This document shows, piece after piece, positions 30,361-40,982 of a DNA stretch of 64,000 nt. Under the pieces are notes generated by a model. The model was not told the origin of the DNA and did not search any database. It saw nothing but the letters and a program-made list of their open reading frames with translations. A program made the translations under genes and the position numbers. Within the stretch, counting starts at the first letter, position 1. Each line of letters begins with the position of its first letter. Source of the stretch: Miscanthus floridulus (taxonomy: Eukaryota; Streptophyta; Magnoliopsida; Poales; Poaceae). The stretch covers positions 108,889,799 to 108,953,798 of the forward strand of contig NC_089584.1 in assembly GCF_019320115.1 (NCBI RefSeq), given 5' to 3'.

Positions 30361-32000
30361 GGTGATGGGGTGGTGGCCAGTGGGCAACAGCACTAGCTCC
30401 CAGGTGTGATTTTTCTCCATGGCCTCGATCTCTTGCTCTATCGCCGCCCGCCATGCTGGATCATCTTTTGCCTCGGCGAAGTTGGCAGGCTCGTCGGCGT
30501 GCGTCAGGTGCAACTTCGCGAAGAGACGATGTGGCGGTGGAGGTGGAGGGTGATCGCCGATGATGTTGGTCATCGTGCGGTAGCGTAGAGGCTCATCGCC
30601 GTAGTAGCCGTCGAGTCACTTTTCATCATCCTCCAGTGGAGTGACGAACTCCACTTGGTCATCGGTCACTGCCGCCGCCGCCAGTGAGGTAGGTGAAGCG
30701 GCAGCAGGGGACGCAGGTGGTGGTGTTGGCGAGGCCGGCTGGGGTGCTGGAGGAGTGGCCGCAGCTGCCGATGTCCCTCCAGGCTCCCCCGGACTTGGTG
30801 ACGACAAGCGCGGCGCAGACAGTGGTGGCGCTGGTGATGTAGTTCCAGCCGCCGCCGCCATAGCACTCTGTACTCCCCCTGCTCCTTCAGGCCACCAGTA
30901 CTCGACGGTGAAGTCACTCGCCGCCGATGTCGAGCTGCCGGCGTACGGGGTGGACCAGACGACGTCGCGGGCAATCTTCACGCGCTGCGTCACCGCATCC
31001 GGGATGCGGTACGCCTTTGCTCCTTCCGCATACCCGATGAAGACGCCGGGCTTGCCACGATCGTCGAGCTTCCCGAGCTGGTTCAGCTCCTTGGTGTAGG
31101 CGATGCAGCCGAAGGTCTTGAGGTGGCTGACCGCCGGCGTGCGCCTGTGCTAGGCCTCGTAGGGAGTCTTGCCTTGTAAGTTTCGAGTTGGTGATCGATT
31201 GAGCAGGTGAACCACTGCCATCACCGCCTCCCCCCAATACTTGGCCGGTATCCTCTACTTCAGCAGCGACCAGGCTGTGGCAACCACGGTCTGGATCCGG
31301 TGCTCCACCACGCCGTTCTGCTGGGTCGAGTAAGGCGCCGACAAGTGACGCCGGATGCCCTCATCAGCGCAGTAGGCGGCGAACTCAGCAACGGTGAATT
31401 CGCCACCGTTGTCGGTGCGCAGCACCCGGAGCTTGTGGCCGCTCTCCTTCTCTGCCGCCGCCTGGACTTGCTTGATGGTGCCCACAGTAGCATCCTTGGA
31501 CGGCAGCAGGACGGCCCACATGAAGTGGGATGCGTCATCCACCAGCAAGAGGAAGTAGCGCCGCCCTCCCGAAGTCGCCGGCGTCACGGGTCCACAGGTC
31601 GCCGTGAACCAGCTCCAGCTGCTCCTGCACGCGGTACTCGGCTTGCTGAGGAAAGGGGCGTCGGCGCTGCTTCGTCGTGACGCAGGTGTCGCAGAGCTGC
31701 TCGATGTGCTTGATCACCGGCATCCCGCGCACCATGGCCTCTTTGCTGAGCTTGTGCAGCGCCTCGAAGTGGAGGTGGCCGAACCGCTTGTGCCAGCGCC
31801 AGGCTTCATCATCTTTCCTTGCGGCGAGGTAGAGGGGCTGTGCGGTTGTGTCGTCTCGAGGTGGAGGACGTAGAGGCGGCTAGGTCCGTGGCGGACCTTG
31901 ACGAGAAGTCGCTCGCGCCGATCCCAAATCCGAAGCACGCCCTTGTCGATCTCCACCTTGGACCTGCCTTCATCGAGCTGGCCAAGGCTCATGTTGGAGT
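30361..32000 (-). pseudogene. Copia-3 integrase and linker region, broken
   Basis: From right to left: GAG-pre-integrase (about 31714-31990) with LLVKVRHGPSRLYVLHLETT and CDTCVTTKQRRRPF; integrase core (31255-31587) with LLVDDASHFMWAVLL, RTDNGGEF and QQNGVVEH; then YWGEAVMAVVHLLNRSPT and the FGCIAYTKEL/VFIGYAEGAKAYR region; then a Pro/Ala/Ser-rich linker (about 30620-30900). Breaks include a frameshift near 31590 (residues after LVHGDLW), a TAG near 31255 and a stop near 31150. The VERK motif of the catalytic Glu region reads VEHR here. Confidence 0.85.
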
Positions 32001-33556
32001 TGCGCAGCGCCGGGATGTACTAGACGCCGTGTAGGATACGGTGCTCGCTGGTCTTGCCTTGGAACACGATCGAGCCGACGCCCTGGATCTCCACCCTTGA
32101 CGCGTCGCCGAACCGCACCGAGCCGCGAGCAAAGGTGTCGAGGTCGGAGAAGAGCTCGCGACGGCCGGTCATGTGGTGGGTGGCGCTGTTGTCGAGGGAC
32201 CAACCATCCAGCTTGTCCTCGCCGGAGCCGGTGTTGAGGAACACACGAGCCCGCAGCTCCCCGATGTCGAGGCTGGCGTCGGCCTTTGAGCAGAAAACGT
32301 TCTCCTCTGCATCCAGCTCTAGGAAGCCGTGGGCGAGGAAGAGAGCCGCCTCATCCTCCTCTACTTCCGCGACATGCGCTGCAGCACCACGCTCGCGTCC
32401 AGGCTGGGGGCAATCCTTCGCCTAGTGGCCCGCGCGGTGGCAGTTGAGGCAGGTGTTGTCGCGGTTCGCCTTGTGTTTGCAGCCGACGGCTCCTGCCTTC
32501 TCTCCTTGCCCGCCGCCGTCACGATCTCCCTTCGGCTTCCCCTTCTTGCCGCCGCGAGGACGCCGGTGGCGCTCCTTGGACGAGCCGGAGACGTCTCCAC
32601 CCTTCTTCTCCTTCTGCCGAGCGAGCCATTGCTCCTCGGTGTACATCAGCTTCACGCCAACGGTGATCGGCTCGGTGGGAGGTTCTTCCTCGAGATCGTC
32701 CACCGTCTTCAGCCTTCCGGTGACCTCCTCGAGGGGTCTCGATCGCGATCCCTCAGCTGGGCGTACTTCTTCAGCACGGCTCGAAGCAACTTCTCCACCG
32801 CCCGCTCCTCCGTGAGGTCCGTGTCACCATGACGAGCCATCTGCTGCTTCAGCGCGGAAAGGCGAAGGGCGAAATCCTCAATTTGCTCACCGGGGCGGAA
32901 GGCGAGATTCTCCCAGTCCTTGCGCAGCTGCTGCAACGTGACGCGGCGGACGCGGTCGACGCCGATGCGAGCCGCGGCAATGGAGTCCCACGCCTCCTTG
33001 GCGGCCGCCTTGTCCTCGAGCGGAGCACCCATCTCCGTCGGCACCCCGGCGATGATGGCCTCGAGCGCACGCCAGTCGTCGTGGTACGGGAGGTCGCCGT
33101 ACTCGACGGCGTCCCAGAGTTGGCGCGCCTGCATCTTGACCTTCATTAACAGGCTCCACTCGTGGTAGTTGGTCTTGATGAGCATTGGCCACGGCGTGCC
33201 CATGCCGGAGTCCTTGTACACTGTCTGAATGGCCGTAGGTGACCCGCGACGGCCTCCGCGTCCGCGACGGCGTTCCGGCAACGGTGAAGGTATGCGACGT
33301 TGCGCCGGGCTCCGCGATCCTCTGGGCTACCGCTCCATCTCCGCGCGCGGCGCGGCGGCTGTGTTCGCCACAGCCTAGGCCGCTGCCGCTGCCTGCCTGG
33401 CCGCCTCGATCGCCTGTGTGGCTGCGGCCTCAACGCAGCCAGGCGTTCAGCGCAATCGGCGTCCGGATCAGGGTTGATCACCACCCCTCTGCCGGCGTTG
33501 GCAGCGTTGGCGGCTGCGGCTGCTGCTCGCAGAGCGTGCTCGCTGGAGGTGGACAT
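32001..33556 (-). pseudogene. Copia-3 gag and protease, broken
   Basis: Starts at the ATG complementary to 33554-33556 (MSTSSEHALRAAAAAANAAN), shifts frame near 33300, and then gives the UBN2 gag domain with MLIKTNYHEWSLLMKVKMQA and FRPGEQIEDFALRLSALKQQ. After another shift near 32705 come PITVGVKLMYTEEQWLARQ and the knuckle TCLNCHRAGH, where a TAG replaces the Trp that follows in Copia-1. The protease motif reads WSLDNSATHHMTG: the usual D-S/T-G active-site triplet is D-N-S, likely inactive. A TAG near 32020 interrupts the segment after ILHGV. Confidence 0.85.
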
Positions 33557-33582
33557 GGCTCTACTCTAACCAAACCTAGGCT

Positions 33583-33594
33583 CTAGATACCAAT
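33583..33594 (-). other. Copia-3 primer-binding site
   Basis: On the minus strand, ATTGGTATCTAGAGC follows the LTR. TGGTATC plus GAGC matches the initiator-Met tRNA type with a small difference. Confidence 0.7.
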
Positions 33595-33873
33595 TGTTGG
33601 ACAGGTAACTAAGAACACAAGTAGAATTTTGCTCTGCCATAGGGCAGCTTGGCCATGGGCCACTTCATTGAATTGTATAGAAGTAGCAAACTTGGGATAC
33701 AAGAAGGTCTCAACCACTACAGCATATTCTAACTGCATAAAGCAGATGCTCGCTTGGGTGCTAAGGCATCTGATAATTGCTAGACAGTGAATAGTAACTA
33801 GCCTAGACAGTGAATAGTAAATAGCTTAAGTAAACTAGATACATTGGGGTATTGGCACTAGGCTTAACCCTCA
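33595..33873 (-). repeat. Copia-3 5' LTR
   Basis: 279 bp. Compared with the left LTR it has a second copy of a roughly 23-bp block (GACAGTGAATAGTAA unit, about 33784-33830) and a small insertion near 33715. Confidence 0.92.
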
Positions 33874-33878
33874 GTTAC

Positions 33879-35135
33879 AGTGTTGCTCTCAAGGTTGTTG
33901 TTTCTGAAATACAGGGTTTCAGACACAAGGTGCATGATCTATGTGATCGAACAATACTACGACTCCAAGATAGACAATAACCAGCCACTAGCTCAAAGAT
34001 TGTAGGGATAGTTTCCATGGCAATTTTGTGATAGGGCCCATTATTGCTAGCTAGATACCAACAACCTGAAGCCATTTTATAATTATACTTAATCACAAGC
34101 AAATAGGGCATGATTATCAATATCTTGATTGCATGCCTACACGTGGAAGCAAAGTTGTTCAGAAGTTTGCACCTCATGTGGCACATGAATGGGGTATCCA
34201 AAGCCAACTTGGTGGTTCTTTGGCAAAGGGCGAGAGAAAACAAAATATCAATGATTATGGGGCCAAAAGCACAGCCGATTTGGAAAAAAAAACATGGGTG
34301 AGATAATCTACTTTGCGTGCAGTTAGTATGTTGACAAAAGGTGGTGAATGCGATAGCTGGAAGAGCAGGAAGAATTGTCAGCAGGTGTAGAATTCTGTTG
34401 ACATGTAATTGAGATGTGATCTTTAGTTTATCATTTTACCCCTATTTTACTTATGACTTATCAGTCTACTGATTTGTGGGTTGAGCTGGCCACTAATATC
34501 ACTCCAGGAACAGCAGCACTGAAACCATTTCCCTTAAGATGGAGGAACCATTGACAGCCTGACTAAAAGATAATAGATTAAACTCAGCAAATAAATAATG
34601 TTACCTCCTGTGTGAACCTATCAACTTCTGGAGTGGTGACATGCCGTAGGTACAACAGAGGTAAATTCATGTCCTAAGACTTAGCTCACTAAAAAGTAAA
34701 AACCATATTCGCAGAGGTTTCCCATTTCTGGCCATATGGCTGCCTGGCATTGTGTTTTCGGCTTTAGGATCGTAGACAGCATGTTTGCCATTGCTCTTTG
34801 CAAATGCTTTTTGCACCTTATTGGTGTCTTAGCAAGGTATGTCTTAGCACACGCCTTTACTTCCATATTCAATTGGGGCAACCAGTGCATCAATGTCCAA
34901 GCGTGCATGCGTGTTTGTGCTCAAGTGTGGTGGTAAATTTCTGGATTGGGATAGCTTAGCGATAATGTCCCTTACTGTAAATTTGGCACTAACACTGACA
35001 CCATATCAGACCATCTCGCTCATGATTACTGTGATGTCAAGAGCCTGCTTCATCACTCATTGGTTTTTAACCACCAAGAAACCGTGCTATTGTTCCACCT
35101 CAAATCGAGGGACGAGGGTCCTTTGTCTTAATCTA
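33879..35135. other. Host intron 9 between Copia-3 and Copia-4
   Basis: About 1.26 kb of moderately AT-rich sequence. I see no supported gene, terminal repeat or structural RNA here. Confidence 0.5.
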
Positions 35136-36378
35136 TGTTAGAATAGGCGCCTTATGGGCTGGCCATGGGCCTGGCGCCCAAGCCTATCGGTTGGGCTACC
35201 TCTACGGATTATGGTAGATGATTATTGGTTAGGCAAGGATCACCGTTGATTGGGTGTTTCTATAAACCCTTCCTGATCCTTGCCTATATATTGTACTCTC
35301 TGTACCCATATCAATCTATCACAATTTCCCGAGACCTATTCGCTCTCATGGTATCAGCCGCCTAGGTTTAGGTCTTCCCTTCCGCTGCACACCCCTGCGC
35401 GCCGGCCTCTGCCATGTATGCCCGCGCGCCCGGCCCTGCCGTGCCGCACATCAGGTCTCCCACTCCCCCGCCCCCCCCCCCCCGCCCCCCCCCCCCCCCC
35501 CCCCCCCAGGATCTGAGGGACGTTACCGCTGACGAGATCGCGGCCCGCCGGGCCAAGGAGAAGGCGAACGACGCCGCCGCACCGCCCAACTTCTCGACAA
35601 CAAGGAGCGCCAGGCCGCCCTGGCTCGCGCTGCCCAGGCCGAGGAGGCTACAGCCACCGCCAAAGATCGAGACGCGGCTGCTGCCCGCGCCAGCGAAGCC
35701 CTGGCGCGCGCAGCCAAGGAGCGCACGACCGCCGCCACCCCCGGTGCACCTGACAGCGCCTCCTCCAGCACATCTTCACCGTCTCCTCCCGACCTCGCCT
35801 CGGCCATGCTCCTCCACGAGGCCATGGAACTGCTGCAACTGCACGCCCAGGCCGTCGCCGTCAACAACATCCGGAACCACGTCACCACCGTCCTCGACGT
35901 CGACTCCGGCAACTTCAACCGTTGGCGCGATCAGTTCCTGCTCATCCTCGGCAAGTTTTCTCTTCAGGACCACGTCCGCGAGGAACCTCCGGCCCCAATC
36001 TCCCCTGACTGGGCTCGGATGGACTGCGTCGTCAAGTCCTGGATCGTCGCCACGCTCACCGACGACCTTGTCGAGATCATCTCCGTCCAGGGCTCCACTG
36101 CCCGGCATGCCTGGCTCGCCGTTTAGTCACAGTTCCTCGGCAACCGGGAGGCTCGCTCCATCCACCTTGAGACGCGGTTTCGCACCTTTGTCCAGGGCGA
36201 CCTCTCGTCACCGACTACTGCCACCGACTGAAGAAGATGTCTGACGACCTCACGGCTCTTGGCGAAGTGATCACCGACCGCACCCTCGCCCTTAACGTGA
36301 TCCGTGGCCTCAACGAGTGCTTCAGCCACGTCGGGGCCCTCCTACGCTGCAGTCCAACGCATCCTATAGGCCTGTGGC
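35136..36378 (+). mobile_element. Copia-4, 5' LTR plus gag fragment, 3' truncated
   Basis: A 213-bp LTR (35136-35348, TGTTAGAATAGG...CGCTCTCA) is followed directly by a primer site beginning TGGTATCAG (35349 onward). It contains a likely internal TATATATTG box near 35284. Downstream a gag frame reads HEAMELLQLHAQAVAVNNIR, then NFNRWRDQFLLILGKFSLQD and EIISVQGSTARHAWLAV, before a TAG at 36124-36126 and further stops. This is the Copia gag UBN2 type with a long Ala/Pro-rich N-terminus. A frameshift is apparent near 35590. No protease, RT or second LTR follows. The right edge near 36378 is approximate. Confidence 0.8.
35485..35507 (+). repeat. Homopolymer run of 23 C
   Basis: Lies in the Copia-4 gag leader with two shorter C runs just before it (35465-35483). 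Such runs mutate quickly and are error-prone to sequence, so the reading frame upstream of it is unreliable. Confidence 0.9.
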
Positions 36379-37112
36379 ATTTGTTAAGGTGTTGAATCAC
36401 AGAGCTAATCAGAGAAAGAGTAGCAAAGACCTGAGATCATATTGGCCACCGTATCAAAATCCACGTGTTGCTAACTAGAAACAGCCTCACTTACGTCTTT
36501 TAAAGTTTTCACTGGCAAGTTCTCACATTGCATTAGATGGCTGGCGGACTATCGAACATGTATAATGAAAAAACCGTAGTGTGACATTTGGCATTTAACG
36601 TTGATGTGTTTTCAGACTGCCTCCAACAGGTTGGTTATTAGATGGCTTTCACATGCTGTAAAACATGAGCTCAATATTTTTTTCTCGAATACACAGGAGA
36701 ACTGCATATCATCGCATTAAGATGGAGAAAAAAAAATATTTACAAGACACAAACTCACACCACACCTTACTTGTCCAGGAACACGCACCTGAAGCTCAAT
36801 ATTTCCAGTGAAACCAAATGTTTTTGCTATGTAGTGAAGTTTGTGGTATCATTATTGATCTGTTGCTCTCTCCCTTAGCTCGAACTGATGTAAAATCTAG
36901 AGAATAAAACATTTTTTTGTTCTATATCAATGAAGTAAATATATTGCTTTGTTGACAGTGATGTCTTAGAATCAGATGATAGACAAATAAGCCTAGTCTG
37001 CATGTCACAGAATATTTTTATTGTTTTGCAAATTTCTGAAGTCCATTGTGTACTTAAATACATAATGTCATCTGCTTCATTTATTTATGTTGCTTGTTCA
37101 TTTCTTCTCTAG
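36379..37112. other. End of host intron 9
   Basis: AT-rich intron sequence. A stretch at about 36685-36780 resembles the tail of a dispersed grass retroelement (CTCGAATACACAGGAGAAC), but nothing can be delimited. Confidence 0.4.
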
Positions 37113-37175
37113 ATTGGGGAAATTGTGACTACGAGGAAAGGAAAATATGCAGTTGAGTTGATTCGCTATTTGTAA
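37113..37175 (+). CDS. YlmH/S4 plastid RNA-binding protein, terminal exon 10 (residues 275-294)
   Basis: Acceptor TTCTTCTCTAG precedes IGEIVTTRKGKYAVELIRYL and a TAA stop at 37173-37175. The peptide completes the S4 domain and is the expected C-terminus of the family. The assembled coding sequence is 885 nt, 294 residues plus stop. The exon was found by continuing the frame past Copia-3 and Copia-4 in intron 9. It is too short to stand out on its own, so its identity rests on phase and on family similarity. Confidence 0.88.
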   Translation: MGEIVTTRKGKYAVELIRYL

Positions 37176-39786
37176 TCATGGGACTGGTCTACTTTCATGA
37201 CTGAATTTAACGGTACACGTTTTCTTCACCTATATGTGACGAGAAACATGTATTAAGTATTACATCTCAGGGAAGTTGAAAGTGATGCACAAATCTGAGT
37301 ATATTTGTAGCATTCATTGACTGCTTTAGCTTTGGAATGCAAATATTCTTATAGGTCAAGAATTCCATAAAGTCGTCAATGTACATTCAATATTTTAAAT
37401 TATAAGCACCAAAGGGCCAGGTTGCTTGCAGGGGTCTTCCATCGCTTCTGTGTTATCACCAACATAGTCTTGTTCAACTTTTATGCAATATTGAATCACT
37501 TCTAGTTCTGTTAGGATTTCTCTGATCTGAAGCTTAAAAGAAAATGAGATAAGGTTTATGTCTTCACAACAGAAAAGGGAACTCTTTTTTCTGCTGATCC
37601 AACTTATCATAGTAAATAGCATGGCCTTTTCCTTGTTTGAAATCTCACTAGGCTGCCTGCATCATAACACGTGAAATGATTATGAGTTATGATGAGATGA
37701 CAGGAAACCTTTTGCAAGAGGGAAAGTCGATAGCTACCAGTCATAGATCCATATGCCTTTCAATGCTAAAAGGCTTGACAGAGAACTATTGCTTTTTACT
37801 TGATCTGTTGTTCTTGATTGCAAAATCATCACAAGGTTCAGTTTCCAAAGCTGCAAATTGTGCAAGGGTCTAGTATTGTTGCATATGACTTGTCTCAAGG
37901 TTACTCACCCTGAGCTTGTTTTCTTGGGAACAGGTTGAAGAAAAGGGCCCGTGGCTCCTGTGTTTGGACTTTTTTTTGTCAAATTATTAGCTACTGTACT
38001 ATGGGATCTCACAAAAGACATGTACTAAAAAAAAATCCTTGTACACCTCAACTGATTGATATAGTGCGGATGCCCCGCACTGTCCATCATGATTTATGAT
38101 ACAATTTTTCACTCTCAAGTCTGAAACCCTCACATAAACAAAGGACATTAATTCCTTTTCCAACTCCCTCTTTTAATTGCTTTCACAAGCCAAACAAAGA
38201 AATGAGACTAAAACATAAAAACTTCAGCTACTGCTGATTCCCATGCCCTGTTCCATTAGTTGCCAGAGTCACAGAGAGTATCGTGGATGATCTTCTCTTA
38301 TGGGTGAAAGAAGCTGCAACGACTCTCCTGTTCTTAATAACACAATATGCTAACTTCTAGTGTTTTCTTTTACAGAAATATCCAACAATATCTAACGGGC
38401 TGCTACCGGTAGTGGTTTCATGCGAAAAGCAGATCACATGTTTGTAAAGGTTTTGTGATGTATAGCTACAGCTACCTTTCAGTTTCCTTTGGAGTTTGGA
38501 GGAGGTACCAAAAGCCTTCGCACTCACGTGCTCCTACAAGTGTAGACTTTTTGTGTTCCTTTCGTGAAGACTGAAACACTTGGATCTCAGATGGGAGCAC
38601 GAGCAGAGCAGCGAAACCCAACGGTGCTTGTCACCTCGTGACCTCTTCTGTCAGAGTTAAACAAAGCAAACCGAATCATTTGAGCCTCTGTTCACAGTCT
38701 CCTAGTACCCTAATTGCTAATCCGATACAAATGGGGTTTGTCATGATGGTTGTTTTGCCTCGGCATGTGGATATCAAAAAAGATGCAAGGTGCATTTGGT
38801 AAAGATGACCACTTTAAACTGGACCGTTCTCAAAGCTATTCCTTGAAATGTTTCCGATGAGTTGAATCAATGGAAAGGGGTTAAGGGCGAGCTGGATTTT
38901 CCGGAACAGAATCATGCTCGTTTGGACACTTGCACAAGTTTAGTTTGAGCCGGCGGTGTGAAGATAATCTAGATTAGAGCCTTGTCTCTGCACTGTCAAG
39001 TCCCAGTTTGCTTGCTCCAGCTGCTTGGGTGCCTTTTTCTATCAAGTGTATCTCTTGGTTTCTTTCGCAGTCCAACTAGTGGAAAACAGCACTTGTTTGT
39101 ACAAGGGAAAGCAGTAGTATAGCTTCTCTGGATGTGCCATTTGTAAGGCAAGATTAGTGTGTGACAAAATCGACTAAAGTCTAAAACACGAGTCCAAGTT
39201 GCCTTGGTTTCTACGCTCGCCAATGCTTAAAAAACACACAAACCCAATGCTTACCTTTTTTCTTGTCCTCCTAACTAGCTTAGCCAATAGGAACCTCGCA
39301 ATTGCCTCATTCCCCAACGAAGACTTGACCAGTTCGGAGGGTTCGAGACGATTTTACGTACTATGTGGGCCCATGACCATGACACCAGCAGGAGAAGGTT
39401 GTTGTGTCGGATGTTTTTGCATTTTCCATGCTTACCTACTCTCTTGGTGGTTACCGAAATGTTAATAGCTGTTGACTGACTCCATCTATGTGTACGTGAT
39501 GATGCACCACAAGTTTGGAGGCTTCTTTTTATGCGCTCATATCATGTACTTGGATCTACCTCTGTGTGATTTTTTTTCATGAGCAATAGCATCGTGAACT
39601 TTGTAGACCAAAATGAGTCAATGGCTCAATGCAGCATCAATGGATGATATCCGAGGCGTGATTAGCGAGCTCGCTCTCAGTCGTCGCACGTTTCGGCCTC
39701 CCATTTGCCATGTTAGATAACCTGCCTCTACCGCCATGCAGATGCTTAAGGAAATGGACACGTTTGGGATCAAATAGCATGCACAC
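37176..39786. other. Host gene 3' flank and intergenic sequence
   Basis: Probably begins with the 3' UTR of the S4 gene. Apart from the possible exon at 37395-37526 I see no supported coding region and no element with clear ends. Confidence 0.45.
37395..37526 (-). pseudogene. Possible terminal exon of an unidentified convergent gene
   Basis: On the minus strand a pyrimidine-rich acceptor (CTCATTTTCTTTTAAGCTTCAG) would open a frame reading IREILTELEVIQYCIKVEQD and then a short acidic tail, ending at TAA (37395-37397). That would place its stop 219 bp from the S4 gene stop, a usual spacing for convergent genes. Upstream exons could not be assembled with confidence, so this may be a gene fragment or chance. 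I do not recognise the protein. Confidence 0.25.
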
Positions 39787-40041
39787 TTTTTTTTTATCGG
39801 GTACAATTTGGATGTATCTAACCTACACACTCTACGCTCATACCACACACACGTGCGTTCGTACATACGCAAAAAAAAGATTGGGAGCCTCCGGTGCGCG
39901 GGAAACGCTCAGTATCACCAAACACGCACGCATGCGTGTACCCTAAATTTTCTATAAAAGAATCCAGAAAAAGGTGCGACACCAGAGTTTGAACCTAATG
40001 GGTGGCATCCCACTGGGTAGTCCTCCCATTGGACCACGGAC
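39787..40041 (-). mobile_element. tRNA-derived SINE
   Basis: On the minus strand a Pol III A-box-like TGGTCCAATGGGAGG (complement of about 40022-40036) is followed by a B-box-like GGTTCAAACTCT (complement of 39984-39995). The spacing is that of a tRNA head. A roughly 180-bp unrelated body follows, ending in an A-run (T-run on plus, 39787-39795). This is the layout of grass Au-type SINEs. It does not fold into a complete tRNA. Confidence 0.6.
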
Positions 40042-40054
40042 ACATTCTCAATGG

Positions 40055-40168
40055 CCCTGTTCACTTGGCTGATAAGTCAGGCTGAAAAGTACTGTTGGCT
40101 GATTTGTTGTGAGAGAAAAACATTGTTTGTTCGTTGAAAAGTACGACTCATAAGACAAGCGAACAGGG
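40055..40168. repeat. hAT-type MITE, CCCTGTTC family
   Basis: Ends CCCTGTTC and GAACAGGG are perfect inverted repeats. The flanks TCAATGG and TCAATAG suggest a slightly diverged duplication. It contains the core GTGAGAGAAAAACA. Confidence 0.75.
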
Positions 40169-40188
40169 TCAATAGCGTGCCAACTTTA

Positions 40189-40431
40189 GGAGGTGTTTGG
40201 ATCCGGTGGCTAAAATTTAGGAGGTGTCACGTGAGGGTGTCGCATGGGGTGTTCGGATATTAATAAAAAAATAAATTACAGAATCCGTCAGTACTCCATG
40301 AGACGAATTTATTAAGCTTAATTAAGCCATCATTAACACATGTTTACTGTAGCACTACATTGTTAAATCATGGACTAATTAGGCTTAAAAGATTCAGCAA
40401 CTAAAGTTTAAAAGGAGAAACCAAACACCCC
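40189..40431. repeat. Tourist-type (PIF/Harbinger) MITE
   Basis: TTA duplication at 40186-40188 and 40432-40434. Ends GGAGGTGTTTGG and CCAAACACCCC are inverted. The internal block AGACGAATTTATTAAGC is frequent in this grass family. Confidence 0.8.
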
Positions 40432-40534
40432 TTACAAGGCTGCAGTTTGTCACTGAGGCTATTTTAATCTGCGAGCTTCTTTTGGTTGTCATCTGCAGAC
40501 TGCTGCAGTAAATGACTCAGCAACACATGCGAAG

Positions 40535-40663
40535 GCCCCGTTCGCTGGTCTGAAACTTGGCTGAAACTGGCTGAAAAACACTGTTCCGGCTGAATTATTG
40601 TGAGAGAAAAACACTGTTCCGGCTGAAAAAAGAAGTTGAATATGGGGTAAGCCAAACAAGGCC
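40535..40663. repeat. hAT-type MITE, diverged copy
   Basis: GGCCCCGTTCG on the left and CAAACAAGGCC on the right, with two copies of AACACTGTTCCGGCTGAA inside. Related to the elements at 40055 and 42172 through the TGAGAGAAAAACAC core. Confidence 0.6.
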
Positions 40664-40719
40664 GAAAAGTCCACCATAGTCTATAAACCGTCCGAAAATA
40701 TTGCTGGAGAAGTAAAATA

Positions 40720-40980
40720 CCCCCTCCATTCTAAATTATAAGTTATTTTAATTTTTTTTTAGAATCAAAGCATTTTAAATTTAACCAAATTTTTATAATA
40801 AAATAATAACACTTGTGATATCAAGTATCCGTAGATTCTTCATTAATTATATTTTAATAATAATATTTTTTTATGTTATAAATCTTTGTATTTTTTTATA
40901 ATTTTGGTTAAATTTGAGGTACTTTGATAAAAAAAATAGAATAACTTGTAATTTGGAATCGAGGATGATGGAGCATGGAG
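40720..40980. repeat. Stowaway MITE, diverged
   Basis: TA duplication at 40718-40719 and 40981-40982. Ends CCCCTCCATTCTAAATTATA and, reversed, a decayed copy with a short insertion (GATGATGGAGCATGGAG). The body is very AT-rich. Confidence 0.7.
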
Positions 40981-40982
40981 TA

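Larger units (their letters stand above)
28803..33873 (-). mobile_element. Copia-3, Ty1/Copia retrotransposon in host intron 9
   Basis: Full-length element with LTRs at 28803-29056 and 33595-33873, flanked by the duplication GTTAC (28798-28802 and 33874-33878). Coding sense is minus, opposite to the host gene. LTRs differ by about nine substitutions plus indels, including a 23-bp duplication only in the right LTR. Proteins are closely similar in motif order and wording to Copia-1. All reading frames are damaged, so it is not autonomous now. Confidence 0.93.

Noticed and set aside
39984..40041. tRNA gene suggested by A- and B-box-like sequences
   Set aside because: No acceptor stem or anticodon arm can be formed, and a SINE body with an A-run follows.
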